A stretch of DNA of 5,214 bases from Methanolinea sp. SDB. GTDB taxonomy: Archaea > Halobacteriota > Methanomicrobia > Methanomicrobiales > Methanospirillaceae. This document shows positions 1 through 5,214 of the stretch, in pieces. Both the position numbers and the translations under genes were made by a program. The stretch spans positions 1 through 5,214 of the forward strand of contig LKUF01000439.1 of assembly GCA_001412335.1 (NCBI GenBank), read 5' to 3'. The stretch's first letter is position 1, and each line of letters begins with the position of its first letter. The notes beneath the pieces were generated by a model. That model searched no databases. It saw only the letters and a program-made list of their open reading frames with translations, and was not told the DNA's origin.

Positions 1-20
1 TGGAAAACCAGTCGATTGAA

Positions 21-59
21 TCTAAAGGAATATATAGGTGGGAACACAACAAAAAAACA
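21..59 (+). promoter_or_regulatory. Archaeal BRE/TATA promoter for the lipoprotein gene
   Basis: An AT-rich TATA-like box (AATATATAGG, 29-38) follows a purine-rich stretch (AAAGGA, 24-29) that could act as the TFB recognition element. The box centre, about position 33, lies roughly 27 nt before the ATG at 60. In archaea transcription usually starts about 25-27 nt downstream of the TATA centre, so the mRNA would begin at or next to the start codon (leaderless). A GGTGGG at 37-42 is too far from the ATG, about 17 nt, to be a convincing ribosome binding site, which agrees with a leaderless message. This is inferred from spacing only. Confidence 0.55.
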
Positions 60-764
60 ATGAGACGATCCCGTACACCAGGGGTTTGGGTACTGGTGAT
101 CCTCGTCCTCACGATCCTCGTCCTGGCTCTCTCCTCCGGCTGCGTCGCCCCCCCGAGGGAAGATCCCAATGGGGGAGGTGATCTGACCGGGACGCCGACA
201 AAAACCACTGTGCCGACAGCGGCCACGCCTGCGATCATCGATACGCAGTTTCTGACCCCCGCGACACCCTTTGTTACACCTACCATGACTGCAGGGACGC
301 CCCGTCCCGTGGTTACCGAGACAACGGTCGAGCGTACGGAATACCAGAATATCTATTACAATAACCTGGACATGAATTACCAGTCGGTGGCCTACTCGTA
401 CGACCTGTCTGATCCGCCCATGATAATCGAGTTCTGCATCTCGCCTGAGATGATCACGAGAAACATCTGGTACGAGAGCAGGTACAAGGACAAGGATGAC
501 GTTACGGTGAGAAAGACCTATATCAGCCAGTCAGCCTGGTTTGAAGTTGTGGTCAGGGATAAGAACTCCGGGGAGATCGTTGCACGCGAAGGGTTCGGAA
601 AGACCTACAGCGTGGATACCAAGAAGACGATCACCATGCGCAGTTCCGGGCAGTATCTTATTGAATTTACCGGAAACGACGTTTCAGCAGTGATCCAGAT
701 ACGGATACCGCTCCGGCAGGGCGATACCGGAGAGGTGTCAAAACCGCTCGTCTGCCCCTCCTGA
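60..764 (+). CDS. Predicted lipid-anchored surface protein, function unknown
   Basis: A 234-residue protein that I do not recognise as a named family. Residues 1-7 are basic (RRSR), 9-24 form a strongly hydrophobic segment, and L-S-S-G-C at 24-28 resembles a lipobox, with Cys28 as the likely lipidated first residue of the mature protein. The lipobox is imperfect because Ser rather than Leu sits at -3. Residues about 41-90 are rich in Thr and Pro, with repeated TP dipeptides, typical of a glycosylated spacer lifting a domain off the membrane. Residues about 93-225 form a compact domain of alternating hydrophobic and polar stretches, probably mostly beta-strand, with an aromatic-rich start (Y95 to Y114) and Cys126 and Cys232. 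Such lipoproteins are common in methanogen envelopes, but no substrate or partner can be read from the sequence. The ATG at 60 is supported by the signal peptide and the TATA spacing. The 3' end overlaps the convergent mobA by 27 bp. Confidence 0.85.
   Translation: MRRSRTPGVWVLVILVLTILVLALSSGCVAPPREDPNGGGDLTGTPTKTTVPTAATPAIIDTQFLTPATPFVTPTMTAGTPRPVVTETTVERTEYQNIYYNNLDMNYQSVAYSYDLSDPPMIIEFCISPEMITRNIWYESRYKDKDDVTVRKTYISQSAWFEVVVRDKNSGEIVAREGFGKTYSVDTKKTITMRSSGQYLIEFTGNDVSAVIQIRIPLRQGDTGEVSKPLVCPS
711..732 (-). terminator. Possible hairpin just past the mobA stop codon
   Basis: CTCCGG at 711-716 pairs with CCGGAG at 727-732 across a 10-nt loop, giving a 6-bp GC-rich stem five bases downstream of the mobA stop codon (738-740) on the minus strand. 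It lies inside the coding end of the convergent lipoprotein gene. No T-run follows it on the minus strand, and archaeal termination depends mainly on U-rich tracts, so a role in termination is doubtful; it could protect a 3' end or be chance in GC-rich coding sequence. Confidence 0.2.
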
Positions 765-1352
765 TCTCTCCGCACCAATCTTTTCCAGGTCTTCAACTTT
801 GTTGATATTGGTGAAGGTGATCAGCTCCGGGTCGATGTGCCGCAGGGTCGATACGTGGACATACAGGCAGTTTAAGTTCCTGAGCATCTGCCGGAGCGAG
901 AAGGAGTCATGGTTTTCCAGGTATGCTACGAGTGCCGTTCGCCTGTATACTGCATGGAGGGGTTCGAGCATCCGGGCATCCCATGACGGTATCACGGCAT
1001 CGTAGCCGTCAAGTACCGAGAAGAGATATTCGACGACTTCGTGACTGATGCAGGGCATATCGCAGGCACAGACAAAGACTTCGTCACCGCCTACCGCATG
1101 AAGTCCTGCCTGCAGTCCCCCGATTGGCCCGAGTCCCGGCACCCTGTCATTGACACAGGTGATGTTGTCGAGATGACGGAACCGCCGGCATTGTTCGGCA
1201 TTCTTCGCCACGAGCACAATTTCATCGACGACAGAGAGGAGTGTTCCGGTCAGGCGCTGGATAAAAGTCTTCCCTTCGAATACGAAGAAATACTTCTCCA
1301 TCCCGTTCGCACGGCTCGCTTCTCCTCCTACCAGTATAATCGCCGATCTCAA
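738..1352 (-). CDS. mobA: Molybdenum cofactor guanylyltransferase MobA
   Basis: A 204-residue GT-A-fold nucleotidyltransferase that transfers GMP from GTP to molybdopterin cofactor, giving the guanine dinucleotide form used by enzymes such as formylmethanofuran dehydrogenase. Visible motifs are the N-terminal nucleotide loop (AIILVGG at 4-10, then R14, G17 and K20, the spacing of the classical GG..xRxxGxxK signature), GPIGGL at 75-80, the metal-binding DMP at 98-100, EPLHAVYRR at 130-138, and the C-terminal FTNIN-x-x-EDL at 180-189, characteristic of MobA. Length matches the family, about 190-210. The start is TTG (1350-1352): it puts the family's usual short lead before the AIIL strand, and GGGGAA (1363-1358) lies 5 nt upstream as a weak ribosome binding site. 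The reading frame stays open only about 60 nt further, with no better start. CofC/MocA-type nucleotidyltransferases are alternatives, but the DMP and NIN motifs favour MobA. The tail overlaps the convergent lipoprotein gene. Confidence 0.9.
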   Translation of the reverse strand: MRSAIILVGGEASRANGMEKYFFVFEGKTFIQRLTGTLLSVVDEIVLVAKNAEQCRRFRHLDNITCVNDRVPGLGPIGGLQAGLHAVGGDEVFVCACDMPCISHEVVEYLFSVLDGYDAVIPSWDARMLEPLHAVYRRTALVAYLENHDSFSLRQMLRNLNCLYVHVSTLRHIDPELITFTNINKVEDLEKIGAERSGGADERF

Positions 1353-1437
1353 TGGTATTCCCCGCTGGATATCTCCCCCCGCTCCAAAAGCACGGGTAGA
1401 ATGTTGCAGGACATGCTAATCCGCAATTTTCGTAAAT

Positions 1438-1453
1438 CCGTTGCCGGCAACGG
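1438..1453. promoter_or_regulatory. Perfect 16-bp palindrome upstream of mobA
   Basis: CCGTTGCCGGCAACGG is a perfect inverted repeat with no spacer, flanked by T on both sides where pairing stops. It lies 86 bp upstream of the mobA TTG start, in the 163-bp gap between the alkyltransferase stop and mobA. A dyad of this length outside coding sequence is what a dimeric regulator would bind. I do not recognise it as a known molybdate or tungstate regulator site. It could also form a stem of up to about 6 bp in a mobA leader RNA. Confidence 0.45.
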
Positions 1454-1460
1454 TACATAT

Positions 1461-1492
1461 CCGGTTCCCTGTCCGGGCTCCGGTCTCGCCGG
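1461..1492. other. CCGG-stem hairpin cluster between the alkyltransferase gene and mobA
   Basis: Two small potential hairpins share a CCGG block. CCGG 1461-1464 can pair with CCGG 1480-1483, with an inner CCC/GGG pairing, and CCGG 1480-1483 can instead pair with CCGG 1489-1492 around a 5-nt loop. The two are mutually exclusive. They begin 24 nt after the alkyltransferase stop on the minus strand, so they would lie in its 3' untranslated region or in a mobA leader. Stems are only 4-7 bp in total; the structure is suggestive only. Confidence 0.2.
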
Positions 1493-1504
1493 TGTTATAT
1501 GGAT
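1493..1504 (-). promoter_or_regulatory. Weak TATA-like element for mobA
   Basis: On the minus strand, CCATATAACACC contains an ATATAA core (1500-1495), the most TATA-like sequence found between the alkyltransferase and mobA. If used, transcription would start near 1470 and leave a leader of about 120 nt containing the 1438-1453 palindrome, unlike the apparently leaderless genes elsewhere in the window. Read-through from the helicase-alkyltransferase transcript is an equally likely way to express mobA. Confidence 0.2.
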
Positions 1505-1515
1505 CTATGTGTCTT

Positions 1516-1965
1516 TCATTGGATTAAACGTAACTTGTTCTTCTTCTCCATGGCAAGAAGCGCTTCCTTTATATCGACAGATGGCGAAAACCCCCCTATC
1601 CCGGCGACCGATACGACCCTGTGGCAGGGAACGACGAGCGGGGTTGGATTTCGTTTCATGGCAAGTCCCACCAGCCGCGGGCTCGTACCGACCAGCGCGG
1701 CGATCTCTCCGTACGTAGAGGTCTTTCCGTAGGGTATATCCCTGACCCGCCGGTAGATGTCGGAGTACTGGTGATCCGGTTCCGTGGCCACGGAGTGGAG
1801 GTATGAGAGATCGCCCGTCTTCCCTGCCAGGAAACGGACTATCCCGGGATGGACGGGCCCATCAAGGGGCTCCGGGGAGAACCTGACCTGGTATACGGTG
1901 TCGTCTTTCCACCAGACATGGACATACCACAGGCCAAACCTGCACGAGCCCCCCGTCATCTCCAT
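1516..1965 (-). CDS. ogt: O6-alkylguanine-DNA alkyltransferase (methylated-DNA-protein-cysteine methyltransferase)
   Basis: A 149-residue suicide repair protein that moves alkyl groups from O6 of guanine in DNA to its own cysteine. The PCHRVV active site is at 113-118 with Cys114 and His115. Asn106 (in RNP) and Glu140 (in LLAME) complete the Asn-Cys-His-Glu network seen in human MGMT, Arg97 in SPRLVG fits the base-flipping arginine finger, and Tyr85 (STYGE) fits the helix-turn-helix tyrosine. Because Cys is present rather than Trp, this is a true transferase and not an alkyltransferase-like protein. The N-terminal domain, about 65 residues, is short, so the protein is shorter than the usual 160-200. 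The ATG at 1963-1965 overlaps the end of the helicase gene by 10 bp, with GGGAGG (1981-1976) ending 10 nt upstream. A second ATG at 1957-1959 overlaps the helicase TGA as ATGA and would remove two residues. The overlap implies cotranscription and coupled translation with the helicase. Confidence 0.95.
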   Translation of the reverse strand: MEMTGGSCRFGLWYVHVWWKDDTVYQVRFSPEPLDGPVHPGIVRFLAGKTGDLSYLHSVATEPDHQYSDIYRRVRDIPYGKTSTYGEIAALVGTSPRLVGLAMKRNPTPLVVPCHRVVSVAGIGGFSPSVDIKEALLAMEKKNKLRLIQ

Positions 1966-3962
1966 CGCGCAATCGCCTCCCGGAAAGCGGCGATATCACA
2001 GGCCTGCAACTCATCCCTCATCCAGGCAGGCAGCCTGTCATGGATTCTCTGCTCAAGGAATCTCTTCTCTCCAAGTACGAGGATACCCCGGTCCTCCGGT
2101 GTCCGGAGCACCCTGCCGACAGCCTGCTGTGCCCTGTTCATGGCGGGAAGCGTATAACTGATGAACTCGCCCTCGTCCCCGAACTTGTGCCTGAAATAAT
2201 CCATAACCATCTGCCTGACCCGGTTGAAGGGGGCAAGCGGGAGCCCGATCACCATGGCCCCGTTGAGGAGTTCACCGCGGTAATCAAGCCCCTCACTCCA
2301 TTTCCCGCCGCAGACTGCAAGTAAAAGCCCCGATCTCCCGGTTCGCGGCAGTCTCATGAACTCGTTGAGCAGATCCCGTGACTCACCCGAATCCTTTGAC
2401 TCCACGAACAGCCTCTTGTCTGCCGATCCGGACCGGATATCCCGTGAAAAGAGCTCGAGCATCTGGTATGACGGGAAATATATGGCGATATTGCCTTTTA
2501 CCCGGGAAAATGCGGTTATATACTGTGAGATGAGGGAGAGGTTGTTCCTGTCCTGGCGTTTGCTGAATGCCGTCGTGATGTCCCCTGCGCAGAGGAGCAT
2601 GCGGTTCTCCCGTGGAAAGGTATTTGGGAGCGAGCAGATAGTGACCGGGAGGTCTTCGAAGTAATACTTCCGGTAGCTCTCCACCGGGGAGAATGTACCC
2701 GATATCAGCACGCAGCAGTGGTGCATGACCGCCATCTCCTGCATCTTTCGTGCCGGATCGATATTCCTGACCTCGAGCACGATGCCGTCCTCCTCACGCC
2801 GGTAGACCGTCAGAAATGACGGATCCGACGACGACTGGGTGATCCGGAAGAGAAACTCGGTGAGGTTCTCTATGGCTGTCTCCCGGAAATCGCCGGCCTT
2901 CATGTTCGACTCACGGATCCCCTCGCTGATATGCATGAGGTCATCCACGATGGAGGAGATGTCGGGGTATAACGACTCTTTCACCACCATCCGCTCGAAG
3001 ATGGCCGGATCGAACCAGTCTTCGGTCTCATGGGAGATCTTTAAGCCCTCCATGAAGGCATCGATCCTCGGGAGGACGTGGTGGACGGCATCGATCCCCT
3101 TCATGTTTCGCCGAAGGCCGCGGAGTTCACGCCTGGCCTGTTCGAGCGAAGCCTCCTCGAGCGATATGCTCTGGATGCCCTGCATCACATCCCCGCAGTT
3201 ATGCGCTTCGTCAAGGATCAGGCAGATTTCGGAGGGATCGAGTCCGAGTGACGCATAGAGCTGGTCCCTGATCTCGTCGTGAAAGAGGTGGTGGTAGTTG
3301 AGCAAAATCACGTCCGCTTTCTGGGCGGCATGAAGCATCATCTCGTACGGGCAGACACTGCCGCTCATCCCGAGAAGGTCCTGCGGCCACACGCGCTCGG
3401 TCGTCACGCGCTCGGACTTGGTCCTGAGCACCGTCGAGGGAACGATCTTCGGGCCTTTCTCGGTATCCAGGAATATCCTCGAATTGATAAAATACGGGCA
3501 GAGAAGCGGGTGCTCGGTGTCCATCTTCTGGATCTGCTGGCGGATGACGGGGTCTTTTGACGGGACGAGCGACCCCTTCTGGGCCCTCTCGCGCATGAGT
3601 GCCATGGAGAAGGACTTCACCCCCTCGCATTTGCGGTAAATGTTTCCTTCTCCTGCGAGCGGGCACATCATCCGTTTCCCGATGAGATATGCCACCTTCA
3701 GGTTGGGTTTCTTGGAACGCACGAGTTCGAGTTCCCTGATGAACGTATTGAGCTGGCTGATGGTCCTGACGGCCACGACCACTTTTCGCCCGCCTCTTTC
3801 TGAAAGGAGCGCTGATACCACGCTCGACTTTCCGCTGCCGGTAGGTGCATCGATCATCACCACGCCGCCTTCGCGGGCGCATGCAGCGGCGAATTCAAGC
3901 ATTTCGCGCTGGTGTGGCCGGTAATCGGGATAGGGAAACCACTCGTCCAGTGTATCCATCAC
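1956..3962 (-). CDS. Rad3/XPD-like superfamily 2 DEAH helicase with iron-sulfur cysteines
   Basis: A 668-residue ATP-dependent DNA helicase of the XPD/Rad3/DinG group, in which an Fe-S cluster domain in helicase domain 1 is needed to unwind DNA 5' to 3'. Motifs in order: Walker A APTGSGKSS at 39-47, motif Ia around 64-79, DEAH at 251-254, SGTFSP at 421-426, motif IV IYFPSYQML at 494-502, motif V GGKWSEGLDYRG at 552-563, and motif VI QAVGRVLR at 613-620 followed by a conserved D and G. Candidate Fe-S ligands are Cys100, Cys112, Cys155 and Cys204; the last two are each followed by PY. Their spacing is wider than in crenarchaeal XPD. Residues about 255-400 fit the Arch domain. No nuclease domain is visible. 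The start is GTG (3960-3962) or the adjacent ATG (3957-3959); neither has a Shine-Dalgarno, consistent with a leaderless mRNA. It overlaps the alkyltransferase gene downstream, which suggests a repair role. Whether it is true XPD or a paralogue cannot be settled here. Confidence 0.93.
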   Translation of the reverse strand: MMDTLDEWFPYPDYRPHQREMLEFAAACAREGGVVMIDAPTGSGKSSVVSALLSERGGRKVVVAVRTISQLNTFIRELELVRSKKPNLKVAYLIGKRMMCPLAGEGNIYRKCEGVKSFSMALMRERAQKGSLVPSKDPVIRQQIQKMDTEHPLLCPYFINSRIFLDTEKGPKIVPSTVLRTKSERVTTERVWPQDLLGMSGSVCPYEMMLHAAQKADVILLNYHHLFHDEIRDQLYASLGLDPSEICLILDEAHNCGDVMQGIQSISLEEASLEQARRELRGLRRNMKGIDAVHHVLPRIDAFMEGLKISHETEDWFDPAIFERMVVKESLYPDISSIVDDLMHISEGIRESNMKAGDFRETAIENLTEFLFRITQSSSDPSFLTVYRREEDGIVLEVRNIDPARKMQEMAVMHHCCVLISGTFSPVESYRKYYFEDLPVTICSLPNTFPRENRMLLCAGDITTAFSKRQDRNNLSLISQYITAFSRVKGNIAIYFPSYQMLELFSRDIRSGSADKRLFVESKDSGESRDLLNEFMRLPRTGRSGLLLAVCGGKWSEGLDYRGELLNGAMVIGLPLAPFNRVRQMVMDYFRHKFGDEGEFISYTLPAMNRAQQAVGRVLRTPEDRGILVLGEKRFLEQRIHDRLPAWMRDELQACDIAAFREAIARWR
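1976..1981 (-). promoter_or_regulatory. Shine-Dalgarno site for the alkyltransferase gene inside the helicase gene
   Basis: GGGAGG on the minus strand lies within the last codons of the helicase gene, 10 nt before the first ATG (1965) and 16 nt before the second (1959). It is a good match to the archaeal anti-Shine-Dalgarno sequence. Its spacing favours the first ATG, which decides the start used here. It is the clearest ribosome binding site in the window and fits an internal operon gene. Confidence 0.6.
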
Positions 3963-4015
3963 ATACTGTTGGGTTTCACACCCCTTTTATTATTGCAGAA
4001 ACATGATCTTTGTGC
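3963..4015. promoter_or_regulatory. Compact divergent promoter shared by the helicase operon and purB
   Basis: The 53-bp space between two divergent start codons has one strongly AT-rich block, TTTTATTATT at 3985-3994, almost exactly in its middle. Read on the plus strand it resembles a TATA box (TTTTATTA) whose centre is about 27 nt from the purB ATG at 4016. Read on the minus strand (AATAATAAAA) the same block is about 27 nt from the helicase GTG at 3962 and 30 nt from the ATG at 3959. Both distances match the archaeal TATA-to-transcription-start spacing, and neither gene has a Shine-Dalgarno, so both mRNAs are probably leaderless or nearly so. No clear purine-rich TFB element is seen on either side. 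Confidence 0.5.
3971..3983. repeat. Short inverted repeat between the promoter element and the helicase start
   Basis: GGGT (3971-3974) and ACCC (3980-3983) are inverted around 5 nt. The repeat lies between the central AT-rich element and the helicase start codon, where a bound repressor would block transcription towards the helicase. Only four base pairs are involved, so chance is a strong alternative. Confidence 0.2.
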
Positions 4016-5214
4016 ATGGCAATCCATCCCATAGAATACCGCTACGGCAATCCCGAGATGAAACAGATCTGGAGCGAGGAGAACCGGTTCCGATCCGTGA
4101 TCCGGGCAGAAGTCGCACTTGCCCGGGCCGAGGCGGAGAATGGAATGATCCCGAAAGCCGCTGCCGACGAGATCGCGGCAAAGGCGGAGGAAGCGTCTCT
4201 TGCGCGTGCCAAGGAGATCGAAGCCGAGATCAGCCACGATATGATGGCGATAATAAAGGCCCTCTCCGAGGTATGCGGGGATTCGGGAAGATGGGTCCAT
4301 TACGGGGCGACGTCCAATGACATCCTCGATACGGCAACGGGGCTCCAACTCAAGGAATCGCTTGCAATTTTTGAAGGGAGGCTCGGCAAGCTCCTCGCGG
4401 TCCTGCTGAAGCGGGCGGACGAGACGAAGACACTCGTGTGTGCGGGGAGGACCCATGGCCAGATCGGCGTTCCGACAACCTACGGCCTCCGGTTTGCGAT
4501 ATGGGCAAGCGAGGTGTCCCGGCATATTGCCCGACTCCACGAGCTCACCCCGCGTGTCGCGGTGGGACAGATGAGCGGGGCGGTCGGCACACAGGCGGCC
4601 CTTGGCCCGAAAGGCATCGCCGTACAGGCCCTGATGATGGAGTACCTGGGGCTCTCTTCTGTCGATGTCTCCAACCAGGTCATATCGAGGGACAGGTACG
4701 CCGAGTACTTCATGTTCCTCGCAAACCTCGCCACCACCCTGGACAAGATCGGAATCGAGATCCGTTCGCTACAGCGGACCGAGATCGGGGAGGTCGAGGA
4801 GGCGTTTGGGGAGAAGCAGGTTGGCTCGAGCACCATGCCCCACAAGAGAAACCCGATAAAGAGTGAACAGGTCTGCGGGCTTGCCAGGATCGTGCGGGCA
4901 GCGGTCATACCGGCGCTTGAGAACAACACGCTATGGGATGAACGCGATCTCACCAACTCATCCCCGGAACGCATCCTCTTTCCCGAGGCGACCATCCTCG
5001 CCGACCATATCCTCCGGCTCATGACAGACGTTTTGGAAAACCTGTACCTGAACCGCGAGCAGATCAGGCGGAATCTTGGTATCCTTCACGGTATCAACAT
5101 GGCCGAATCCGTCATGATCGAACTGACAAAGAGGGGGATGGGCAGGCAGTCGGCGCATGAGCTGATACGGACGTCCAGCATGGAGGCACTGGCAGAGAAG
5201 CGGCCGCTCGCCTC
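4016..5214 (+). CDS. purB: Adenylosuccinate lyase PurB (3' end outside the window)
   Basis: The reading frame is open from ATG 4016 to the window edge, 399 codons plus two bases, with the last roughly 50 residues of the usual 440-460 missing. PurB is a homotetrameric cytosolic lyase that releases fumarate from SAICAR in IMP synthesis and from adenylosuccinate in AMP synthesis. Family landmarks are YRYG at 8-11, SHD at 73-75, HYGATSND at 95-102, GRTHGQ at 144-149 with His147 as the likely general acid, the flexible signature loop GSSTMPHKRNP at 270-280 with the catalytic serine (S271 or S272), and ERDLTNSSPER at 309-319. In the last motif Asn314 stands where bacterial enzymes usually have His (ISHSS); I believe Asn is normal in archaeal members. 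The ATG gives the expected N-terminus, has no Shine-Dalgarno, and sits 27 nt from the central promoter element, consistent with a leaderless mRNA. Argininosuccinate lyase and other fumarase-superfamily members are excluded by the overall motif set. Confidence 0.96.
   Translation, partial: MAIHPIEYRYGNPEMKQIWSEENRFRSVIRAEVALARAEAENGMIPKAAADEIAAKAEEASLARAKEIEAEISHDMMAIIKALSEVCGDSGRWVHYGATSNDILDTATGLQLKESLAIFEGRLGKLLAVLLKRADETKTLVCAGRTHGQIGVPTTYGLRFAIWASEVSRHIARLHELTPRVAVGQMSGAVGTQAALGPKGIAVQALMMEYLGLSSVDVSNQVISRDRYAEYFMFLANLATTLDKIGIEIRSLQRTEIGEVEEAFGEKQVGSSTMPHKRNPIKSEQVCGLARIVRAAVIPALENNTLWDERDLTNSSPERILFPEATILADHILRLMTDVLENLYLNREQIRRNLGILHGINMAESVMIELTKRGMGRQSAHELIRTSSMEALAEKRPLA

Noticed and set aside
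1222..1458. Minus-strand 78-codon frame with a Cys-rich start (C4, C12, C16, C23) beginning in the gap before mobA
   Set aside because: More than half of it overlaps mobA in another frame, where mobA has clear family motifs. The ribosome binding site is poor, and its first codons read through the palindrome, so the cysteines are likely incidental.
1461..1510. GGTTCC-containing stretch considered as a tRNA T-arm
   Set aside because: No acceptor stem, anticodon arm or CCA-compatible 3' end can be folded around it.
1041..1718. Long plus-strand open frame (225 codons) running antisense across mobA, the gap and part of the alkyltransferase gene
   Set aside because: Its translation shows no domain or motif, it has no promoter or ribosome binding site, and open antisense frames are expected opposite GC-rich coding sequence.
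3211..3882. Minus-strand 223-codon frame inside the helicase gene, rich in Arg and Pro
   Set aside because: It is a shifted reading of the helicase gene; its Arg/Pro-rich composition is typical of out-of-frame GC-rich DNA, while the helicase frame carries all the conserved motifs.
3959..4540. Minus-strand 193-codon frame opposite purB
   Set aside because: It lies antisense to the well-conserved N-terminal half of purB and also crosses the divergent promoter; it has no recognisable motif.
4480..5022. Minus-strand 180-codon frame opposite the purB signature region
   Set aside because: It is antisense to the conserved catalytic core of purB. The Ser/Arg-rich translation is a compositional shadow.
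1..5214. Search for a mobile, defence or otherwise novel multi-gene system
   Set aside because: There are no transposase, integrase, repeat array, toxin-antitoxin or nuclease genes. All but one of the genes fall in well-known core families; the exception is a lone lipoprotein. The evidence does not support calling a new system.

Overview
The window looks like a piece of a moderately GC-rich euryarchaeal chromosome, most likely a methanogen of the Methanomicrobia/Methanomicrobiales type. The reasons are a Rad3/XPD-type DEAH helicase with an iron-sulfur cysteine set, an archaeal-type adenylosuccinate lyase, TATA-box-like promoters placed about 27 nt ahead of start codons (leaderless mRNAs), a Thr/Pro-rich lipoprotein, and a MobA protein, which such organisms would need for molybdopterin-guanine-dinucleotide enzymes. 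The lineage is inferred from protein character and promoter style; no rRNA or other marker gene is present.

Layout, left to right. Positions 60-764 (+) encode a small lipid-anchored surface protein of unknown function, with a TATA box just upstream. Its 3' end overlaps tail to tail by 27 bp with a molybdenum cofactor guanylyltransferase (mobA, 738-1352, -). A 163-bp gap (1353-1515) precedes mobA and holds a perfect 16-bp palindrome and a cluster of CCGG-stem hairpins. Next, on the same strand, come an O6-alkylguanine-DNA alkyltransferase (1516-1965, -) and a 668-aa Rad3/XPD-like helicase (1956-3962, -), overlapping by 10 bp. A 53-bp divergent intergenic region (3963-4015) then separates the helicase from purB (4016 to the window end, +), which is cut off by the window edge.

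How they work together. The helicase and the alkyltransferase form a tight, probably translationally coupled DNA-repair pair; mobA may be read from the same transcript or from its own promoter in the 163-bp gap. purB is a housekeeping purine gene read divergently from what appears to be one central AT-rich promoter element. I see no mobile element, CRISPR array, tRNA, rRNA, toxin-antitoxin pair or defence island. The content is mostly ordinary core metabolism and repair. The points worth a second look are the symmetric divergent promoter, the palindrome ahead of mobA, the wide cysteine spacing in the helicase and the tail-to-tail overlap.
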